A DNA stretch of 64,000 bases from Curtobacterium sp. MCSS17_015 (GTDB lineage: Bacteria > Actinomycetota > Actinomycetes > Actinomycetales > Microbacteriaceae). The notes beneath the pieces were generated by a model, which had not been told where the DNA came from, made no database searches, and was given only the letters and a program-made list of their open reading frames with translations. Both the position numbers and the translations under genes were made by a program. Location of the stretch: NCBI RefSeq assembly GCF_003234265.2, contig NZ_CP126256.1, positions 806,001-870,000 of the forward strand, read 5' to 3'. Within the stretch, counting starts at the first letter, position 1. Every line of letters starts with the position of its first letter. This document shows, piece after piece, positions 59,442 to 64,000 of this stretch.

Positions 59442-59479
59442 GAGGGCGGGCCGTTCCGGGATCGGAACGGCCCGCCCTC
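59442..59479 (-). terminator. Terminator downstream of small membrane protein gene
   Basis: A perfect 17-bp stem GAGGGCGGGCCGTTCCG (59442-59458)/CGGAACGGCCCGCCCTC (59463-59479), loop GGAT, about 90 nt past the stop at 59567 on the minus strand. Confidence 0.85.
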
Positions 59480-59566
59480 GCGTCGCCGGTCAGACGACCT
59501 GCGACACCGGTGCCTGCCCGCCGGGTCCGTCGGGGGACCACCGGCTGGACGAGTGGTGCTCGATGG

Positions 59567-59878
59567 TCAGTTCGAGCGTCCGTTGACGTCGCGTCGGTCG
59601 TCGTCGTTCCAGTCGGGCTTGCGCACGCCGGACTTGGCGACACCGCGACTGAGGATGTAGGCGGCCGTCACGATCGCGACGTACAGCCAGGCCTGGTCGG
59701 CGCCGAAGCCGCTGTGGCCTTCGTCCGCGTTGTCGACGACCGCCGACGCGATGAGGATCGCGATCGACACGACCAGCCACGCGTAGAACTCGGTCGTCTT
59801 GAGCGCGGACTTGGTCTCGTTCCAGGTGGCACGGACGACTGAGTCGTGTCGTGCGGGATTCCCTGCCGTGTTCGACAT
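59567..59878 (-). CDS. Small two-helix membrane protein
   Basis: A 103-residue protein with two hydrophobic segments (FYAWLVVSIAILIASAVV and WLYVAIVTAAYILSRGVA) joined by a short acidic loop (DNADEGHSGFGADQ), and a basic/acidic C-terminal tail (RKPDWNDDDRRDVNGRSN). AAGGAG 6 nt before ATG 59878 fixes the start. The family is unassigned but similar small proteins are common in Microbacteriaceae. It is divergent from the MarR gene, which may regulate it. Confidence 0.82.
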   Translation of the reverse strand: MSNTAGNPARHDSVVRATWNETKSALKTTEFYAWLVVSIAILIASAVVDNADEGHSGFGADQAWLYVAIVTAAYILSRGVAKSGVRKPDWNDDDRRDVNGRSN

Positions 59879-60025
59879 GGTCACTCCTTCTGATCTCCGC
59901 CACCGCACTTCGATGGCGTCATGCACGCGACATTTGTCTCGCTCGGTTGATTACTCACTCAGCTTCGGTTCACAGCGACGCCGAGGAGGATGGCGATCAT
60001 CCAGGACACGAGGGGACGATCGACG

Positions 60026-60592
60026 ATGAAGTCCGAAGGCGACGCGCACAAGACACCCGGCCTGTTCACCAGCGAGCCCCGGACCAGCGGGGGTGCCGCC
60101 GCCATCGCGAGCCTGCAGGAACTCAGCGACAGCGTCCACGACGCGGACGAGCGGGCGCTGCGCGCATTGGGGATGTTGCCCATCGATGCTCTCGCCCTGC
60201 GGTACCTCGTGCTCGCCCGGCACGAGGCGCGAACGGTGAAGCCGACGCAGCTCGCACAGGCATTGCGGCTCTCGACCGCTGGGATCACGAAGCTCGTCGA
60301 TCGACTCGTCCGCGACGGCCGGGCGGCTCGCGGACCGAACCCGCGTGACCGTCGCAGTGTCGTCGTCACCGCAGCTGGAACAGCGGAGCAGGACCTCGCA
60401 GCTGCCTACGGACACATCCATGCTCCACTGATCGCGACCATCGACGCGCTCAGCGACGACGAAGCGGCCGCCGTGGAACGCTTCGCGTCCCGGCTCGCGG
60501 CCGCCCTCCGCGACGGATCCAGCACGCCGAGGACTCCGCCCGTGGTCGAGATGCACCCCGGCAACGGCGGCAGCGGCGGCAGCGGTGGGTGA
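60026..60592 (+). CDS. MarR-family transcriptional regulator
   Basis: A 188-residue winged-helix MarR regulator. The DNA-binding core is MLPIDALALRYLVLARHEARTVKPTQLAQALRLSTAGITKLVDRLVRDG, followed by the wing ARGPNPRDRRSVVVTAAG. An N-terminal ~35-residue extension and a Gly/Ser tail are unusual. GAGGGGA about 9 nt before ATG 60026 supports this start; an ATG at 59990 is in frame. The divergent small membrane protein may be its target. Confidence 0.88.
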   Translation: MKSEGDAHKTPGLFTSEPRTSGGAAAIASLQELSDSVHDADERALRALGMLPIDALALRYLVLARHEARTVKPTQLAQALRLSTAGITKLVDRLVRDGRAARGPNPRDRRSVVVTAAGTAEQDLAAAYGHIHAPLIATIDALSDDEAAAVERFASRLAAALRDGSSTPRTPPVVEMHPGNGGSGGSGG

Positions 60593-60652
60593 TCGGCCAC
60601 GCGTCCGTGAACGGCGTGCGACCGGCCGGTGACCTGTGGATAGCATTGCCGC

Positions 60653-61525
60653 GTGCCTGAAGCGTTCATCGACCTGCACGCTCACTCGAGCGTCTCCGAC
60701 GGCACCGAGCGCCCTGCTGACCTCGTCCGTGCGGCGGCGGTGAGCGGGCTCGACTGCGTCGCCCTCACGGACCACGACACCACCGCCGGATGGGCAGAGG
60801 CGTCCGACGCCGCTCGAGAGCTCCCGCTCACCCTGGTGCCCGGGCTCGAGTTGAGCACCCGGACGGGCTGGCGGAGCGTGCATGTGCTCGGGTACCTCGT
60901 CGACCCGACGGATCCCGCACTCGTCGCCGAGACCGACGCCATCCGTGACGGTCGGCTCACGCGTGCCCGCAGCATGGTCGATGCCATCGGCCGTGACCAC
61001 CCCATCACCTGGGACGACGTCCTGGCCGAGGCGAGCGTCGGAGCGACCATCGGGCGCCCGCACATCGCCGATGCGCTCGTCCGGCTGGGGCTCGAGACGG
61101 ACCGGAGTGCTGCGTTCGGCGGGATCCTGCACCCGTCGTCCGGGTACTACGAACCCCACGACGCCCCGACGCCCCTGCGCGGCGTGGAACTCGTCCGCGC
61201 GGCCGGTGGCGTCCCGGTGATCGCGCACCCGGCGGCCTCGTCGCGTGGCATCGTGATCGACGAACCGATGCTCCGGGAACTCGTCGACGCCGGCCTCGGC
61301 GGGCTCGAGGTCGACCACCGGGAGAACGTCGCCGAGGGCAAGCGGACGCTGCTGGAGTGGGCTGAGCGCTACGGCCTGTTCGTCACCGGTTCGAGCGACT
61401 ACCACGGCACCGGCAAGCCGAACCGCCTCGGGGAGCACCGGACGGCGCGCCGTTCCTTCGACACGATCGTCGGCCAGGCGACCGGTAGCGTGCCCGTCGT
61501 CGGCCCTGGTTCGCGCCTGTCCTGA
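60653..61525 (+). CDS. PHP-domain nucleoside bisphosphate phosphatase/5'-3' exonuclease
   Basis: A 290-residue PHP protein (YciV/RNase AM type). Metal-binding motifs are IDLHAHSSVSDG near the N-terminus, ALTDHDTTAGWAEA, PHIADALVRLG, HPAASSRG and a late GSSDYHGTGK. The family hydrolyses 3',5'-nucleoside bisphosphates and short RNA 5' ends. GTG 60653 follows TAGCAT by 6 nt with no ribosome binding site. Orphan gene. Confidence 0.92.
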   Translation: MPEAFIDLHAHSSVSDGTERPADLVRAAAVSGLDCVALTDHDTTAGWAEASDAARELPLTLVPGLELSTRTGWRSVHVLGYLVDPTDPALVAETDAIRDGRLTRARSMVDAIGRDHPITWDDVLAEASVGATIGRPHIADALVRLGLETDRSAAFGGILHPSSGYYEPHDAPTPLRGVELVRAAGGVPVIAHPAASSRGIVIDEPMLRELVDAGLGGLEVDHRENVAEGKRTLLEWAERYGLFVTGSSDYHGTGKPNRLGEHRTARRSFDTIVGQATGSVPVVGPGSRLS

Positions 61526-61662
61526 CCCGGTCGGCCGGTCCGTCGGCCGGGTCACGGGCCTCCCGTCCGAGGGTGCGTCGAGCCGCCGCAGGGGCCGGAA
61601 CCGCGGTTTCCACAGGCGAGCCGGCCGTGTCGGTCGCAGCCGCGCCACGGGCCCCGGGACGA

Positions 61663-61696
61663 CGAAGGCCCCGTCACGCTCGTGACGGGGCCTTCG
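61663..61696. terminator. Terminator between PHP gene and DEAD helicase
   Basis: CGAAGGCCCCGTCAC (61663-61677)/GTGACGGGGCCTTCG (61682-61696), loop GCTC: a perfect 15-bp stem just downstream of the helicase stop (minus strand). Confidence 0.9.
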
Positions 61697-61707
61697 GCCT
61701 GGAGGCG

Positions 61708-63252
61708 CTACTCGCCGTCCGTGGATCCCTGCGGTGCCGACGCGGCCGCCTCCGACGAGCCACCGCCGCCGCGACGGCGGCGACGCCGACGGCGCTTCTG
61801 CACGCCGTCGGCGGCGTCGTCACCGGCGGGGGAGGTGGGTGCCGACGCAGTGGCCGGGGCAGCGGCGTCCGCTGCCGGGGCGGAGCGCTCCGGAGCCGGG
61901 CGGTCACCCGAGGTGCGGCGGGAGCCGGTCTGCTCGGAGCCCGACGACCGGGTGCGGCTGCGCGACCGCGACCCGCTGGCGCTGCCGGAGCCCGAACCGG
62001 ACCCGGAGCGTCCACCGGAAGCCGGCTTCTCGGCGCCGGCGGTGGCGGCGTGCGACGACGCGCCGGGCAGGCGGCCCTTGGTGCCGGCCGGGATGTCCAG
62101 GTCGGTGAAGAGGTGCGGCGACGACGAGTACGTCTCGACGGGCTCGGGGATGCCAAACTCGAGCGCCTTGTCGATGAGCGTCCACTTGTGCAGGTCGTCC
62201 CAGTCGACGAAGGTGACGGCGATGCCGGTCTTGCCGGCACGACCGGTGCGGCCCGCGCGGTGCAGGTACGTGTCGGGGTCGTCCGGGATCGTGTGGTTGA
62301 TGACGTGCGTGACGTCGTCCACGTCGATGCCCCGCGCGGCCACGTCGGTCGCGATGAGGACGTCGCGCTTGCCGGCCTTGAAGGCGGCCATCGCGCGCTC
62401 GCGCTGCTCCTGGTTGAGGTCGCCGTGGACGGCCGCGGCGTTGAAGCCACGGTCCTTCAGCTCCTCGACGATGCGTGCGGCGGCACGCTTGGTGCGCGTG
62501 AAGATGACGGTCTTGCCGCGGCCCTCCGCCTGGAGGATGCGGGCGATGACCTCGTCCTTGTCCAGGGAGTGCGCGCGGTAGATGACGTGCTTGATGTTCG
62601 CCTGCATCAGACCCTCGTCGGGGTCCGTCGCGCGGATGTGCACCGGGCGGGACATGAAGCGACGCGCGAGTGCGACGATCGGCGCGGGCATCGTCGCCGA
62701 GAAGAGCATGGTGTGGCGGACCGCCGGGACCGACTGGAAGATGCGCTCGATGTCGGAGAGGAACCCGAGGTCGAGCATGCGGTCGGCCTCGTCGAGGACG
62801 ATCTCCTGTACCTGCGAGAGGTCGAGGAGGCGCTGCCGCTGCAGGTCGATGAGACGGCCGGGCGTCCCGACGACGATCTGGGCGCCGGCCTTGAGCTGCT
62901 CGACCTGGCCTTCGTAGGCCTTGCCGCCGTAGATCGAGACGAGCTTCGTCGACCGGTTGACCATCGCGGACTCGAGGTCCTCGGACACCTGCACCGCGAG
63001 TTCCCGCGTGGGCACGACGACGAGCGCCTTCACCCCCGGCCCGGGGTCTGCGCCGAGGCGCTGGATCAGCGGCAGGCCGAACCCGAAGGTCTTGCCGGTG
63101 CCGGTCTTGGCCTGACCGATGATGTCCTGGCCGGTCAGGGCGAGCGGGATCGTCTGCTGCTGGATCGGGAAGGGCTCGATGATGCCCTTGCTCGCGAGCG
63201 CATCGACGATGTCCTGCTCGATCTGGAGTTCTGAGAAAGTCAAGAAGTTCAC
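61708..63252 (-). CDS. DEAD-box RNA helicase
   Basis: A 514-residue helicase of the RhlE/CsdA type. Motifs: Q motif (FPIQQQTIPLALTGQD), I AKTGTGKT, Ia PTRELA, Ib TPGRL, II DEAD, III SAT, IV VIFTRT, V RGIDV and VI HRAGRTGR. The last ~110 residues are Gly/Ser/Arg-rich, with nine consecutive-type basic residues (KRRRRRRRRGGGG), a non-specific RNA-binding tail that may localise it. It unwinds RNA in ribosome biogenesis or cold adaptation. The GTG at 63252 is best; a longer frame upstream is improbable. It is divergent from the ferritin-like gene. Confidence 0.94.
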   Translation of the reverse strand: MNFLTFSELQIEQDIVDALASKGIIEPFPIQQQTIPLALTGQDIIGQAKTGTGKTFGFGLPLIQRLGADPGPGVKALVVVPTRELAVQVSEDLESAMVNRSTKLVSIYGGKAYEGQVEQLKAGAQIVVGTPGRLIDLQRQRLLDLSQVQEIVLDEADRMLDLGFLSDIERIFQSVPAVRHTMLFSATMPAPIVALARRFMSRPVHIRATDPDEGLMQANIKHVIYRAHSLDKDEVIARILQAEGRGKTVIFTRTKRAAARIVEELKDRGFNAAAVHGDLNQEQRERAMAAFKAGKRDVLIATDVAARGIDVDDVTHVINHTIPDDPDTYLHRAGRTGRAGKTGIAVTFVDWDDLHKWTLIDKALEFGIPEPVETYSSSPHLFTDLDIPAGTKGRLPGASSHAATAGAEKPASGGRSGSGSGSGSASGSRSRSRTRSSGSEQTGSRRTSGDRPAPERSAPAADAAAPATASAPTSPAGDDAADGVQKRRRRRRRRGGGGSSEAAASAPQGSTDGE

Positions 63253-63327
63253 CCTGTTCGTGGGGAGGAGTCCCGCCCAGTCTACCGACGTGCCGGACGG
63301 GGATGAGCCGACCCGTATGCTGGTCGT

Positions 63328-64000
63328 GTGGTGTCGTGGTGGAACCGGAAGCGCGCTGCGCAGCTCGCCGCGGCCTGGCTCGCGTCGCGGAACCCGCGCG
63401 GCGGTGCCGTCGAGCGTCTGCGACTCGACGACGTCAGTCCCGAGCTCGACGTCTACCTCGGTCAGGCCGCCTACCTCCAGCTGTCGCTGTACGAGACGAT
63501 GGGGCGTGCCGGAGCCGGTGCGCCGACGCTCTCGGGCCGTCTGGTGACCGGGGTGCTCGCGACGACCGCCCTCGAGCGGCACCGGACCATCGTCGCCGAG
63601 ATCGAGCGCGGCGGTGAGGAACCCGCCGAGCTGATGGCGCCGCACCGGGACGCGATCGACACGTTCCTCGAGCGGACGAGTGGTGCGGACTGGTACGAGT
63701 CGATGCTGACCGGCTACGTGACCGCGGGCATCCTCAACGACCTGTTCGCCAACCTGCTCCGGTCACTCCCGATCGACGTCCGGCAGCGCCTGCGCACGGT
63801 GTTCGACGCGCGGGAGGAACCCGCCGTGGTCGAGGAGCTCACCGCCCGCATCGACGAGGACCCGGTCGTGGCGTCCCGTCTGGCGATGTGGGGACGACGG
63901 CTGGTCGGGGACACGCTGCTCGTGGCCCGGTCCGCGTTGGCGTCACACGCCCGGGAGGACCAGGAGCGCCTCGAGCCGGTCTGGACCGAGCTCATCGCGG
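63328..64000 (+). CDS. Ferritin-like-fold protein (MiaE-like), partial
   Basis: The first ~224 residues of a protein that continues past the window. It starts VVSWWNRKRAAQLAAAWLAS and has a helical, Ala/Leu/Arg-rich middle with the pattern of actinobacterial ferritin-like-fold (MiaE_2) proteins, which are usually encoded beside a DEAD-box helicase. The carboxylate/histidine ligands of a di-iron site are hard to place (candidates: YETMGRAG, LERHRTIVAEIE), so metal binding is unproven. GTG 63328 follows TATGCT by 6 nt (leaderless pattern); the next codon is also GTG. Confidence 0.75.
   Translation, partial: MVSWWNRKRAAQLAAAWLASRNPRGGAVERLRLDDVSPELDVYLGQAAYLQLSLYETMGRAGAGAPTLSGRLVTGVLATTALERHRTIVAEIERGGEEPAELMAPHRDAIDTFLERTSGADWYESMLTGYVTAGILNDLFANLLRSLPIDVRQRLRTVFDAREEPAVVEELTARIDEDPVVASRLAMWGRRLVGDTLLVARSALASHAREDQERLEPVWTELIA

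Overview
The window is about 71% GC chromosomal DNA from a high-GC Gram-positive bacterium. Gene content and order (fdxA-dapC-gltA, divergent dapD/dapE, an O-methyltransferase-tatB-mrp-DUF1003-MgtE/CBS block, DUF3117 and DUF3566 proteins, a BlaI-M56 pair) point to an actinobacterium. Protein style suggests Microbacteriaceae, with Curtobacterium my best guess; the genus is inference. I see no prophage, insertion sequence, CRISPR array, rRNA or tRNA. It is a dense core-like chromosome with a few accessory patches.

Layout. 1-5.4 kb: glpX end, rmuC, a DEDD exonuclease, a small hydrolase, ychF and two small hypothetical genes, one with a late frameshift. 5.4-8.9 kb: an OB-like small protein, then two overlapping genes for a surface-anchored cohesin-like protein (LAXTG sortase signal) and a secreted amidase carrying a dockerin-like double calcium loop. 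8.9-15.7 kb: stand-alone metabolic and regulatory genes (PEP mutase-like, MalY-like aminotransferase, SDR, GNAT, LysR, treble-clef FBP protein, M56/BlaI). 15.9-20.7 kb: glycine riboswitch and gcvT-gcvH-gcvP. 20.9-34.6 kb: two oligopeptide ABC transporters, each with a fused double ATPase, separated by a DUF3566 protein, a PH-domain protein and a peroxiredoxin. 34.6-37.8 kb: a DUF1023-type hydrolase followed by two related lipoproteins, the last broken by an in-frame stop. 38-50.6 kb: CPBP protease, typA with a repeated-hairpin leader, an M20 hydrolase, a lipoprotein, a MshB-like deacetylase fused to a membrane domain, and the DAP/lysine and citrate synthase cluster. 50.6-64 kb: DUF3117, AAA ATPase, O-methyltransferase, tatB, mrp, DUF1003, MgtE/CBS protein, a stress-type membrane protein with a poly-Gln tail, GNAT, M24 peptidase, MarR, PHP phosphatase, DEAD helicase and a ferritin-like protein running off the end.

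Two genome-scale signals stand out. About two dozen genes carry a -10 hexamer (TANNNT or a close variant) ending 6-8 nt before an ATG/GTG and no ribosome binding site, the signature of leaderless transcripts; I used this to choose starts. A dispersed 11-mer (CGGGCCTCCCG) lies mainly between genes, and at two gene ends it is one arm of an almost identical two-part hairpin.

The most interesting candidate system is the cohesin/dockerin pair: one protein could hold the other on the cell surface through a calcium-dependent protein-protein interaction, a minimal two-gene enzyme display unit outside any cellulosome.
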